Assembly (NCBI GenBank): GCA_956465555.1
Contig: OY101119.1
Location: forward strand, 372,001-436,000
DNA from: Nitzschia sp. pyKryTriq1
Taxonomy: Eukaryota > Bacillariophyta > Bacillariophyceae > Bacillariales > Bacillariaceae
Direction: 5' to 3'
Length of the DNA stretch: 64,000 bases
Shown piece after piece: positions 21,713 to 31,094 of the stretch; position 1 is the stretch's first letter, and each line of letters starts with the position of its first letter. The position numbers and the translations under genes were made by a program. The notes under the pieces were generated by a model. It saw only the letters and a program-made list of their open reading frames with translations. It ran no database searches and was not told the DNA's origin.

Positions 21713-22054
21713 TTAGAAAAAGCCACACACGATCGGGACATGATGATCCCCTTTCTTCAAGGCGTAGGACTTGACTCCTCGCACCAAGCAAAAGGAGCAG
21801 TCGTCGTCTCCGGTTGGTGTGAACATCACATTCTTGTCGATAAAATCATGGGGTGGTGGATCATGGCGCCCTCCATATATGTATATAGATCGAATCACAG
21901 AACAACCATGATAGTTCGTGAGATTCTCCAGAAAACGTTCCTCGTCGCATGGTGGCTGCTGCCGAGGAGCCAGCAAGTTACCCACCAGCACAACCAAGGA
22001 GAAGATTATTTTTCTCGGATTAAAGTCTTCCTTCCTCATCGCCATGATCCTCAT
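21713..22054 (-). CDS. Possible small Cys-containing secreted protein, 113 aa
   Basis: I do not recognise this family and am unsure it is a gene. The frame from the ATG at 22054 begins MRIMAMRKEDF, followed by a hydrophobic stretch (IIFSLVVLVGNLLA) that could be a signal peptide or anchor. A short polar domain with four to six Cys follows (NYHGCSVIRS, DDDCSFCLVRG). Its ATG overlaps the stop of the LON-domain gene as ATGA. In a eukaryote this does not imply an operon; the frame may instead be a downstream exon or 3' UTR sequence. An eroded repeat of its 3' portion lies just downstream, which favours it being or having been a real unit. Confidence 0.35.
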   Translation of the reverse strand: MRIMAMRKEDFNPRKIIFSLVVLVGNLLAPRQQPPCDEERFLENLTNYHGCSVIRSIYIYGGRHDPPPHDFIDKNVMFTPTGDDDCSFCLVRGVKSYALKKGDHHVPIVCGFF

Positions 22055-23454
22055 TCTGTGTTTATCTGGAAAAAACGGGGAGTAGTACTTGCGTCCATGC
22101 GCTGAATCGAATTCCAAAGAGCGTTGAGTACTAGCTGTGTTCGCTCCAGAGCCGTATTGGACGTCAATAATCCCATTCGGATATCGACCGCCAGTCCCAT
22201 GCTGGGAGTTGGATTGATAAGTGCAGCTACCCAATAGGCACATTCACTAGGCTCTTCCCAAGAGGGCATTTCTCCTAGTTCCTCGAGCAACATATCCAAT
22301 TGCTTCTCATGCTGTCGCTCGTTTACTCCACGAGCAAGATCCAACCACATCTGGACCAAATTTTTGGATTCTTTCATACTGTTGTTGTTATCGGTGAATT
22401 CTTGTGCCTGTTGCATGGCCAGGGCAACGTTGAAAGTATCCGGTTCTGCGGCTTCGAGGCGTTGGAAATCTAAATATTGAACCTTGGCATCCGGAATCCA
22501 GCCTTGCTGTTGCCACTTGTTCTTGTTATTATTATTACTACTTCGATTCGTCATGTCCGGTGCCACCGTCGTTGCTGTCGTCGTCGGCACGTCCACAATT
22601 TCAAAGGTGCGGATACCACGGACTTTCATTTCGACCAATGCTTCTGGTGTAGTATTCGGTTCGTTTTTGCCGTCGGGGTTGGTACTACTACGACTAAACT
22701 TGTTGGAGGTTGGAATGTTCTGTATCATGACAGGGTTGGCCGACAAAACCTCCACTTCGACACCAATCGGAAGAAATTCCTCTTTGACTGCTGCTGTTTC
22801 GCAGGCGCTGCCGCTGCCGCCATTATTACTATTTGTACTAGTCGTAGCGTTCTTCCCCCGCACCACCGCCACAAGCCCAAAGCGTGGAATATCCGTATCT
22901 TTTTGTCGAAGAATCACTTGGGAAAGAAAGTCAGGACTCTGGATTTTGACCGTCACTACTTGTCGAGGTAAAATGCAACCACCGGGGATCATGACCAAAG
23001 GAATGGATTGTGGAGCATTCAAAAGTTCTTTGGTTCGCGACTTGAGACTCTCCATACTCATGCGCCAAGAAAAATCTTCTTCTTGTTCTTCTTCTTGTTC
23101 TTGATGACCATGATCATGATCATGATCCTTCTCTTCTTCATTGTTTGATGGACTTTTATTGTTGTTCAAGGGGGGCAAGGTTCTTTTCAAGAACGACAGA
23201 GACGGTGTGGTGGTGCCGTGCTTCTTCTTGCTGCGAGCTGGTGCTGGTGGTGATCCGAAAGCAAAAGCAGCAGCAAAAGTAAAAGTAAAAGTAAAAGCAG
23301 TCACGTCACATTGAGGACTCGTGCAGCAGGAGATCGCCACCACCACCACCACCACAACAAAGGATAACAGCAGCACCAACCCTAATAATCCCCGTCGCCG
23401 CGGCCGAAGAGGAATTTGGGATCGTCCTCGCAACCTTATTTTTTGTAGGCTCAT
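22051..23454 (-). CDS. LON substrate-binding-domain protein with plastid-type leader, 467 aa
   Basis: Contains the LON N-terminal (substrate-recognition) domain without the AAA+ ATPase and protease parts of Lon. The N-terminus has basic residues, then a long hydrophobic core (GLLGLVLLLSFVVVVVVV), then VTAF-TF. That resembles the diatom signal peptide followed by an AF-type cleavage site used for plastid import (inference). A His/Glu/Asp-rich linker follows (about 100-130). The LON domain runs from about 148 (IPLVMIPGGCILPRQVVTV) through FGLVAVV, PIGVEVEVLSA and ALVEMKVRGIRTFEIVDV. The helical C-terminal half (AYWVAALINPTPSMGLAVDI, then ALERTQLVLNALWNSI) matches the second lobe of algal LON-domain proteins. 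Asn/Ser-rich inserts interrupt the barrel. Likely a plastid quality-control or adaptor protein. One exon. Confidence 0.7.
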   Translation of the reverse strand: MSLQKIRLRGRSQIPLRPRRRGLLGLVLLLSFVVVVVVVAISCCTSPQCDVTAFTFTFTFAAAFAFGSPPAPARSKKKHGTTTPSLSFLKRTLPPLNNNKSPSNNEEEKDHDHDHGHQEQEEEQEEDFSWRMSMESLKSRTKELLNAPQSIPLVMIPGGCILPRQVVTVKIQSPDFLSQVILRQKDTDIPRFGLVAVVRGKNATTSTNSNNGGSGSACETAAVKEEFLPIGVEVEVLSANPVMIQNIPTSNKFSRSSTNPDGKNEPNTTPEALVEMKVRGIRTFEIVDVPTTTATTVAPDMTNRSSNNNNKNKWQQQGWIPDAKVQYLDFQRLEAAEPDTFNVALAMQQAQEFTDNNNSMKESKNLVQMWLDLARGVNERQHEKQLDMLLEELGEMPSWEEPSECAYWVAALINPTPSMGLAVDIRMGLLTSNTALERTQLVLNALWNSIQRMDASTTPRFFQINTE

Positions 23455-24432
23455 CCCGATCAGGAAGTTGGTCGATTCAAGTACCAGTACTTGTACTGTG
23501 CCGTAGGGCCCAGCACAAACAGTCAGTATGTATTATCCTTGCGGGTGGGTGGTGTAATAGAGAGTAAAAGGCAGTGCCCTTCACATCAGTCTGAAGAATC
23601 ATCATCTTCATCCTTCCGCATCATCGTCTGTGACGAAATAGTAGATGTCCGTACAGACCTTACGGTTGACGTACGGACACTATCGGTCATTTGGTCATAA
23701 CCATCACTTTCTCAACTGACGCACGCTCTTCAAGAACAGACAACAACAGGATCGCAACATGTCGATCAAGATGATATTATAATTCATACTTTCTCCCTAC
23801 CGCAACGTGTACGGTCAAAAACAAGCCGGCCGAGTGTGGAATGACAGATTCAACATCTATATTCTCACAATCGTCGTCGTAGATGAAACCGAAACCTCCA
23901 ACTATTTTTTTTGTTTCGTGAGCCAGACAGACGGAGCCATTCGTGACTCCTCGTGACGGCGGAGAAGAGTGAAGGCGACCGACCGGCGCGCTGCCGTCAT
24001 AATACCGGGTATCAAGACCAAGACCGAGCCAAGCAAAGGACGAGAGGGACGCGAGCGAGAACTTCAGAAAATCTCATTCCGACCTGCCGGTCGGTACTCG
24101 GTACTGGTATTCCGTCCGCCCAAGTTCCGCCCGCCGCGGGGAAGCGGAGGAAGGGAAAGGATGTTGTGCAGCATCATCAATTAATGACAACAATGATGCT
24201 GGATGTTCTTGTACCGGTTCCATGCATGATGAGAAGCAGGAAGAGGAGAGAGGGGAGGGAGGCAGTCGTGCGTATTACATCCGTAGACTACCTGGTACAT
24301 ACCAAAACCCCAATCATAATATCAGCATACTTGTGCCGACCAAGGAACAACTGAACAAGCAGATATCAATCTTCCTTACCTTACTGCTGCTGCGCCCACT
24401 CTACCGGCAGAGTAGTACCTATATTGCTGCTG
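23455..24432. promoter_or_regulatory. Divergent spacer between the LON-domain gene and the DUF6824 gene
   Basis: This 978-bp region lies between two gene starts pointing outward. It has an imperfect inverted motif at about 23650-23690 (TCCGTACAGACC, then GACGTACGGA). A GTAC/CGGTAC patch lies near 24090-24110. No gene or named site is apparent. Confidence 0.5.
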
Positions 24433-26853
24433 ATGAGCCAAATGTCACAAGAACAAAAAACAATCATGATCACCGGTCAATACGATGACGCATGGTTGCT
24501 GAGCGGAGGAGATGATACTAATAATTATCGCAGTGGGAGTCTGCACTATTGGGCTTACGCAAATGAATACAATCGACATCTGCAGCAGCAGCAGCAGCAG
24601 CAGCAGTTCCTTGCTGTTGGTGGTGTGACAAACGAGGATGAAGATGAAATAGAAGTAGGAGCACCACCGCCGCAGCCGGATTCGTCCATGTCGTTGTCTG
24701 TTCCGTGTACTGCGCGCAGTCTGATGGAGGCCAATCCTCGTCATTACGATTTCGAAGGACAAGAAAGAAGAACACGGGAAGAAGAACAGCAGTATCACAA
24801 CCAAAACGACCGTTCATCTCATCCACATTTGTGGTCATCATCATCATCATCACCATCACCGACAGCAACAGGGCAACGCGCAGCGGCTGTGCAACGAAGG
24901 AACCAGTACTATCTGGAGCAGGAAAAGGCGGCGCTACTCCAGATTATTGCTGGCAATAATAATGTCGCAAGTGAAAATACTGCTAGTAGTAGATTACTCC
25001 AAGAGGAGGAAGAGGAGGATGAGCCTTTGACAACAACCCGAACCATCACCTCAAGGGTGGACACAAACACCGCGGCGTTTGCTGACTACTTGAATCATAC
25101 TATGCGATCATCATCGTCAGCATCATCCTCATCACCGTCATCGTCCGCTTTTTATCATCATCATGATAATTATCCTGGAAGAAGTGGCCTCGCCTTTCCA
25201 TCCTCTAAAACTACCGGTACTGTGAATCATACTCCTCGGGTTGGTGTTCCAAATGCTGGTGCCGAGATGATATCATCCGCCGACGTCTCAAGCTCAGTAA
25301 CATCACAGTTGATAGAATCAGCAGTATCGGTGAAGGGTGTGGCGGCGACAGTAAAGAAGTCAGCATCAGTCGACGAATCTCCCATCCTTCCCAACAATGA
25401 TAATGACGACGATGTTGATGACAGTGATGATGATTCTCCTCGTCGCCCTCTCGTCGATGGTAAGGATGATTGGCCAATCGATCCGTTCTACCACACCCTG
25501 GTGATGCCCCTATCAAAGAACAAAGGTGATACTCAAAAAGAAGTACAAAGTCTTCTTGCCAACTACCGAGTGGAACAACTGGATTTACAAACAGGAAAGG
25601 TACTTCGCACGTTTTTCAATGGCTACGAGGCATTAAGAAGTCAGCAGCCGCATGATTCGTCCTCGCCAGAAATGGCCAAGACGACGAATGAAGTTCTTTC
25701 GTATTTCTTTGGAACTGTCATTGGCGCGAAGAGACGCATTCTTTCTGTCTACTGCAAGCGACACATTTGGAATGGCTTCTTCTGGCGCTTGAAAGGGTCC
25801 AAGGCAGCTCCTCCAGTTCCCTCTAGGATAGAAGAACCCGCAATGACAGTAGGCAAGAAGCGCTCGTTATCATCTCCCGACTTATCAAGCTCAATAACAT
25901 CACAGTTTGAAGACGAAGGAGCGGTGGTTGCTGTGGCAGCGGCAGCAAAGTCATCAGCAGACGAAGACTCATCCATCGTTCCCATCGATGACGACGACGA
26001 TGACGACGATGATGACGACGACGATTCTTGGTGCCCTCTCATCGATGAAGATGATGGTTGGCCAATCGATCCGTTCTACCACACCCTGGTGATGCCCCTA
26101 TCAAAGAACGAGGGTAATATTCGAAAAGAAGTACACAATCTTCTTTCCAACTATCAAGTGGAAAAAATGGATGTACAAACAGGCACGGTACTTCACACGT
26201 TTTTCAATGGCTACGAGGCATTAAGAAGTCAGCAGCAGCAGCAGCAGGATCCGTCCTCGCCAGAAAGGACCAATACGACGAATGAAGTTCTTTCTTATTT
26301 CTTTGGAACTGTCATTGGCGCGAAGAGACGCATTTCTTCGGACTATTGCAAGCGACACATTTGGAATGGCTTCTTCTGGCGCTTGAAAGGGTCCAAGGCG
26401 GATCCTGGGCATCATGGCGCCACAGAATTTTACAAGAAGCCGCAGGTCCAGCAATCAACAATACCACCCACCACCACTATACCGTCGGCAATACCCGGTC
26501 CAATGGCCGTGCTTTTAGGCAGGGGGCGGCGCGGGGCCAACTCTCCGGGGAACCTTTTGCTTGATCAACTTATCAAAAAGTTCTTTCGCAAGTACCAAAA
26601 GGCTTCTACCAAAGAGGAGAAAACGGTTATTTCAAATGGAGTTTACGAAATTCTGAATGATGCCGGGTATCGATTTCTTTTACCAATAGACAAACCAGGG
26701 AAATTGAACAAAACGTCGGTGGATCGTTCTTATCGTCCCTCAGCGTGGGTCGAAGTCAGTAAAAACGATGCCCAAAAACGAATCGCCCATCGATGCCGGA
26801 ACAGAGGCAACATCAAAGGAAGAAAAAATCGACTGAAGAAAAGATCCACCTAA
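24433..26853 (+). CDS. DUF6824-domain protein with internally duplicated novel domain, 806 aa
   Basis: Start taken at ATG 24433 (MSQMSQEQ). The N-terminal third is low complexity: poly-Gln near residues 50-58, Ser-rich and acidic runs. Two copies of a segment of about 180 residues follow (about 279-457 and 478-656). Each has an acidic spacer and then a conserved block with WPIDPFYHTLVMPLSKN, TFFNGYEALRSQQ, EVLSYFFGTVIGAKRRI and CKRHIWNGFFWRLKGSKA. I do not recognise this domain. The C-terminus (about 691-790) fits DUF6824: VLLGRGRRGANSPGN, then a helical stretch, then AWVEVSKNDAQKRIAHRCR. DUF6824 is common in diatoms and of unproven function; the basic C-terminal tail (KGRKNRLKKRS) suggests a nuclear protein. 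The DNA of the two copies is very similar, so the duplication is fairly recent. Confidence 0.8.
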   Translation: MSQMSQEQKTIMITGQYDDAWLLSGGDDTNNYRSGSLHYWAYANEYNRHLQQQQQQQQFLAVGGVTNEDEDEIEVGAPPPQPDSSMSLSVPCTARSLMEANPRHYDFEGQERRTREEEQQYHNQNDRSSHPHLWSSSSSSPSPTATGQRAAAVQRRNQYYLEQEKAALLQIIAGNNNVASENTASSRLLQEEEEEDEPLTTTRTITSRVDTNTAAFADYLNHTMRSSSSASSSSPSSSAFYHHHDNYPGRSGLAFPSSKTTGTVNHTPRVGVPNAGAEMISSADVSSSVTSQLIESAVSVKGVAATVKKSASVDESPILPNNDNDDDVDDSDDDSPRRPLVDGKDDWPIDPFYHTLVMPLSKNKGDTQKEVQSLLANYRVEQLDLQTGKVLRTFFNGYEALRSQQPHDSSSPEMAKTTNEVLSYFFGTVIGAKRRILSVYCKRHIWNGFFWRLKGSKAAPPVPSRIEEPAMTVGKKRSLSSPDLSSSITSQFEDEGAVVAVAAAAKSSADEDSSIVPIDDDDDDDDDDDDDSWCPLIDEDDGWPIDPFYHTLVMPLSKNEGNIRKEVHNLLSNYQVEKMDVQTGTVLHTFFNGYEALRSQQQQQQDPSSPERTNTTNEVLSYFFGTVIGAKRRISSDYCKRHIWNGFFWRLKGSKADPGHHGATEFYKKPQVQQSTIPPTTTIPSAIPGPMAVLLGRGRRGANSPGNLLLDQLIKKFFRKYQKASTKEEKTVISNGVYEILNDAGYRFLLPIDKPGKLNKTSVDRSYRPSAWVEVSKNDAQKRIAHRCRNRGNIKGRKNRLKKRST
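24582..24606 (+). repeat. CAG trinucleotide run encoding poly-Gln
   Basis: About eight CAG triplets in frame in the N-terminal part of the DUF6824 protein. The run is pure and so likely to be length-variable. Confidence 0.8.
25268..26399 (+). repeat. In-frame tandem duplication of about 540 bp inside the DUF6824 gene
   Basis: Copy 1 spans about 25268-25803 and copy 2 about 25866-26399. Long stretches are identical, for example around WPIDPFYHTLVMPLSKN and NGFFWRLKGSK. The acidic linker between domains differs, being a GAC/GAT run in copy 2. Both copies remain open. Confidence 0.85.
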
Positions 26854-27019
26854 ATAATATCGTCGGAACCAGGCACTTGTAGCGGAAAAAGTGGCATAAA
26901 ACAAGCACTGTCGTTTTTAAAACATGTTATCATAGTAATCCCTTGTTCAGATGGAAATTGGACTTCCTTCCTTACTTCCACCCATCACATCATGTGCACA
27001 TTCATTCAATCATATCATT

Positions 27020-28143
27020 TTAGACACTGGTACTGGTCAACGAGTCGTTGATGACGACCAAGTAGTCCGACACGACGCGTTCATAAACCTCTTTGATATC
27101 CTTGGTTTCTTCAGCGTTCAACGCGTATCGGAAAAGAAAGGCCAGACCGAGCGACTTTTCATACAATGCATCCTTGCCCTCTGGAATATCCTTCAGATAC
27201 TCTTCGAGCGCCTTGTCGTATTGTTCTTTGACTGTAGTGTTCGGTGTCCCAAGTTCCTGCACCAAGTGGCGGATATGAACCAAGCTTTTGAGCGGCTCTG
27301 GCAAGGTTTCCAGAACAACCTTTTCATCCAAATGCTTCCATGCCATGGCCCCCGACAAGAATCTTCGAGTCGATGAAGGTGTCTTCAATGACGCCATTCG
27401 AGGAGTGGCCAGCGAGCCAGGTGTCTTGGGCGTCGCCGATCCTTCCTTCTTGGGAGTAATGGCCTGGGTAGTACACGACTTTTTGTACTCTTCATACTGC
27501 GCCAAGGCCCGGTCCCTGAGAGGCAGATCATCCCCGGTGTGCGACTCCACGCCCTGCCACAACTCGACAATCTTGTCCTTGAACTTGTGGTAGCGGTTCT
27601 TTCCATGGGGGATGCTGCAGTCACGAGCGACGCCAGTGTAAATGCTATTGAAAGCCTTGTACCATGGATTGGTCGCCTTGTGAGAGGCGCAAGCCGCCGT
27701 CGGAGCTGCAGCCTCATCCAAGGCATCGAGTACTCCGACCAAGAACTGTGCGAGTATAAGTCGAAGTTGGTGAAAGAGAAGAAGAAGTGGAAGCATTGGG
27801 TTAGTGAGGAGTTGGACTGGAAAGTGACGGATCTTTCCCTACGTTGAATCATCTACAATACAGACGTGAAGCCACCTTCTGTACTTCCTGCACTTACAGG
27901 TTCCCATTCTGGAGTCAAGAGATGTTTCACCCGAGGAAAGAATCGTCGCTTGGAACCCGATTCGGGACCGTCCTCGTCGTCCTTGTCCTCGATTTCCATA
28001 GAAGCATCGGCATCCGCAACGGTAGCAGCGGCGGCAGCAGCTACTTCTTCGGCTACTTTTATAACATCGTCCTTTTTCGCTTCTTCTGGTTCAGCGCCTT
28101 TGGTAATGTCTTCGGCTTTTCGCTTGCTGTTGGTGGGCGCCAT
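27020..28143 (-). CDS. Two-exon protein of unknown function, about 323 aa
   Basis: I do not recognise a family. Exon 1 (28143-27898) encodes MAPTNSKRKAED, which has a nuclear-localisation-like KRK, then Ala- and Asp/Glu-rich sequence ending LLTPEWEP. A GTAAGT donor and a CACAG acceptor (intron of about 152 bp) join it in frame to exon 2 (about 27745-27020), which begins FLVGVLDALDEAA. Exon 2 is helical. It includes NPWYKAFNSIYTGVARDC and KNRYHKFKDKIVELWQGVE, then a Thr/Pro/Ser-rich linker (KTPGSLATPRMASLKTPSS) and a helical C-terminal domain (LPEPLKSLVHIRHLVQELG). The TP and SP motifs could be kinase sites. The mixture suggests a nuclear or cell-cycle-linked protein, but this is guesswork. 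The exact base of the exon 2 boundary may be off by one. Confidence 0.65.
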
Positions 28144-28622
28144 GGTGCTGGTTCGATGTTGCCGTTTATTGGGGGGAAACAACGAAGATAGGAGGGGAAG
28201 GATGTTTTTTGGATGGGTCCAATTCTTTGGGGTTGCCTCTCTTTGTGTTGTAGCAAAACCCAAAAACAACGTCTTCCGCCCACCAAAGCCCTCCGCCTCC
28301 GCCTTCATTCGCAAACACCGAGCGAGCAAGCGCGGGATGATGGAGAGAAAAAGGAAGCATCAACGAGAACACGCACGCCTCCATTATTTTCAATTTCTGA
28401 CCGCGCCGGCATCGCCTTGAATAGTTCAAAACGCATCCTGTAGATTTTGGTACAAAATACCTCGTGGCGTATTAATTTTTGAAGCTCAATCAATCATCAT
28501 CATCTGGCGCGACAGGCTCGCCACCAGATGCTGAGAACCATGCTCCTTTCCCCGGATTGATATTCTCTTTTCACACGCACGCGCCAGCTTGCGGTTTCAC
28601 AGATAGCCTTGTTTACCACACT

Positions 28623-28662
28623 CATCATCGTAAATAGCAAAATATCATCGTAAATAGCAAAA
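28623..28662. repeat. Perfect 20-bp tandem duplication
   Basis: The word ATCATCGTAAATAGCAAAAT occurs twice head to tail with no spacer. Confidence 0.9.
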
Positions 28663-28935
28663 TACCAAGAGCTCGAAAAGCCTCTGGAACAAAAATAATA
28701 TTGAGAACAGGGATCGCTTGTGTCATAAGCAATATCTACAAAAGTCTTAAGAAACGTGATTTTTGACGTGCTTGGCGACATCGTCGCGCTATCTGATTGG
28801 CTGGAATAAAACAAGGTTTCCCTCGTCAGAAAAATATTATTCTCGTGTCTTCCAGGCAGCTGGAGAATGCGTATGATACCGTAGAACCCTCTTTCGACAT
28901 AATGAAAATGGTTCAGATAGCGTTTGATCCGATTT

Positions 28936-28973
28936 AGGGTTCCTTATGGAGCGATCGAGGGTTCCTTATGGAG
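28936..28973. repeat. Tandem duplication, 22-bp period
   Basis: AGGGTTCCTTATGGAG occurs at 28936 and again at 28958, separated by GCGATCG. Confidence 0.85.
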
Positions 28974-29330
28974 AATATTTGCAATTTAAATGAGAAGACG
29001 CTTCCTGTCAGTCTGTTAAGTATGAGTGGAAATATGTCTTCTTCTTTGACGATCGACTTCCGCTCACCACCACGTAATTTGCGTGGTGAAATGCCCGGAC
29101 AATGCGAAGACGACGGCAGTGCTATGCCTTGATAGCGACCTACACGAGGTCGGTTTCGTGCCTTTTCCAACACACCAACAACTGCGTGTCGTTGCCTTCG
29201 GGACAATCACAAAGGCCGGCAGTAGTGGACTGTTTCATCAACCACAAACTAATCCAACTTCACAGTCAGATAACCAAACGAGCATCTGACCAACACAAAA
29301 GCAGTAAACCCAACAACTAGTTACAGATAA

Positions 29331-31094
29331 ATGATGCAAGACAACCAAGAGTCGTCGAGTGACCGGCCAGAAAGCTCCGACAGTGGAGGTGGAGGCAGAA
29401 GCGGGGGCAGCAACGGGGGCAGCAGCGATAGGAGCAGTTTCGAGCAAGCAAACCAGAATGGTGGCCCTGAGCAGCGCGTCCCGCAGTTCGTTGACATGGT
29501 GATCCCCGATTACGATGAATCCAGTAATGCAAACCAAGCCCCGAGTCACCAGGGCGGCAACCAAGTAGCCCGAATGCCTACTAGTCGAGAGCGATCAGGG
29601 GAAGGCTTGCAAGCAGGCGGTGAAGACGGGGAGGAGGAAGATGAGGACGACGGATCGCTGGAGGAGGGCTCGCTAGGGGCCGACTCTCAGGACGCCATCT
29701 TCAACGATGACAGATCTCCTTCACAACCGTGCATACCTAACGAAAACGATGTTCTGCTTGATACTCCCGGCGGCGACGACGAGGGCGAGCACCCAGGCAA
29801 TCTGCGGTATCGAGCCGTGGTAAGACACCTCGCAAAGAAGTACACCAAGGTCAAGATAGGCTACCGCCGTGCTGCCGTTCAAATACTGGTCAATGCAGTC
29901 AAGGCACAGGGTGGTCGCTTTCTGAAACGAACTCCTGACGGCCTCTGGAAACAGGTCTCCAACAAGAAGGCTTACCACAAGTCCAGCCACGCCATAAGAT
30001 TTACTTGCAAAAAAGTTGAGATTGTGAGCTCGGCTCGAAATCGATCCAAGAACAAGAGACGAAGATCCAACAACCGCATGGCAAGTGCTCAAGATGAGCA
30101 ACAGAACACAAACTCTGAAACCACATCGGGCAGCGACTATCCTGCAACGAGACCGGTGGAGCACGAACGAAAGAGCAACCTCGAGATCATGTCGCTGAGA
30201 CTGCAGACGAAGGATGAAACTCTGAGACATCTGAATCTGGATCTTCAGACAGTCAATCACGATTTCATCTTTCCGTTTGCAAAAGCCTTGGATTCAAGCG
30301 AACTACTTTCGAGCTTAAACCTAAGGTTATCGCATATGAATCGAACCAACGCAAACGCCCTCGCTTGGGGTCTCAAGCGATGTAAATCTCTTCGTCAGGT
30401 CAAGCTCACCTACGGAAAACTCAGTGAGAAGTCTTCCATTGTTCTGGCAGGCTTGCTAGACAACTCTTCCATAGAGTCTTTGAATCTCGACGAAAACGAC
30501 ATTGATTCTGAACAACTCAAAGCCTTGTGCCGAATGATCTATCAAGCCAAAGACTCCAAGCTTCAACGGTTAAGCCTTGAGAGCAATCCATTCGGCGACG
30601 AAGGAGCGAGTTTCCTCGCCAAGCTGATATCATCAAGTCGCCATTTGCGATTCTTGAATCTTGGCGATAACAATCTCCAAGCAGCTGGTGTTGCTCAAAT
30701 CCGAGCTGCCACCAAGAAGAAGACTAGCTGTCTGTTTGAAGTCAGTGGCCTCGAAGCCATTCAAAGGAATCGCAAGCGAGCCATTGGTGAATCCACCGAA
30801 GACTCAAATGAAGAGCACGCCAACAAAAAGCAGAGGGAAAATCCTTCGAGCAAGCCTTCCGCAGCTGCGAGCGCTGCTCCGGTCTCTTCAAGTCAACCAT
30901 CCTCTAGCTTTGGAGGATCCATGCGGAACCAGAGCAGTTCGAATACCAGCAGTTCCAATGAAACTGAAATGGCCCCTGAGAGTTCTGCAGGAAGTGACAA
31001 TGGTATCAACCATGGAACTGGAAGCGATGATGGTGCTCCAACGAGCAGTATGAATGACTCCTCTGACGATTCTCCGAGCAGCTCCAGCAATTAG
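29331..31094 (+). CDS. DUF6824-LRR protein, 587 aa
   Basis: A single exon from a double ATG. The N-terminus (1-130) is Ser/Gly/Asn- and then Glu/Asp-rich. A DUF6824-type domain spans about 137-235: NDVLLDTPGGDDEGEHPGNL, RYRAVVRHLAKKYTKVKI, GGRFLKRTPDGLWKQVSNKK. The usual GRGGG after DVLL is replaced by DTPGG. Next comes a basic patch (RSKNKRRRSNNR). About six leucine-rich segments of the ribonuclease-inhibitor type follow at about 280-475 (LRHLNLDLQTVNHDF, IESLNLDENDIDSEQL, LQRLSLESNPFGDEGASF, LRFLNLGDNNLQAAGV). The tail is Ser/Asn-rich. LRRs imply protein binding; the basic patch and DUF6824 suggest a nuclear regulator (inference). No membrane segment is visible. Confidence 0.82.
   Translation: MMQDNQESSSDRPESSDSGGGGRSGGSNGGSSDRSSFEQANQNGGPEQRVPQFVDMVIPDYDESSNANQAPSHQGGNQVARMPTSRERSGEGLQAGGEDGEEEDEDDGSLEEGSLGADSQDAIFNDDRSPSQPCIPNENDVLLDTPGGDDEGEHPGNLRYRAVVRHLAKKYTKVKIGYRRAAVQILVNAVKAQGGRFLKRTPDGLWKQVSNKKAYHKSSHAIRFTCKKVEIVSSARNRSKNKRRRSNNRMASAQDEQQNTNSETTSGSDYPATRPVEHERKSNLEIMSLRLQTKDETLRHLNLDLQTVNHDFIFPFAKALDSSELLSSLNLRLSHMNRTNANALAWGLKRCKSLRQVKLTYGKLSEKSSIVLAGLLDNSSIESLNLDENDIDSEQLKALCRMIYQAKDSKLQRLSLESNPFGDEGASFLAKLISSSRHLRFLNLGDNNLQAAGVAQIRAATKKKTSCLFEVSGLEAIQRNRKRAIGESTEDSNEEHANKKQRENPSSKPSAAASAAPVSSSQPSSSFGGSMRNQSSSNTSSSNETEMAPESSAGSDNGINHGTGSDDGAPTSSMNDSSDDSPSSSSN

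Larger units (their letters stand above)
28144..29330. promoter_or_regulatory. Divergent spacer of 1.2 kb with two short tandem duplications
   Basis: Lies between two gene starts pointing outward. It contains a perfect 20-bp tandem duplication at 28623-28662 and a 22-bp-period duplication at 28936-28973 (AGGGTTCCTTATGGAG twice). No coding sequence was recognised. Confidence 0.55.

Noticed and set aside
22051-22054. ATGA stop/start overlap suggesting an operon
   Set aside because: The organism is a eukaryote with introns; the overlap is probably chance or shows the small frame is not an independent gene.
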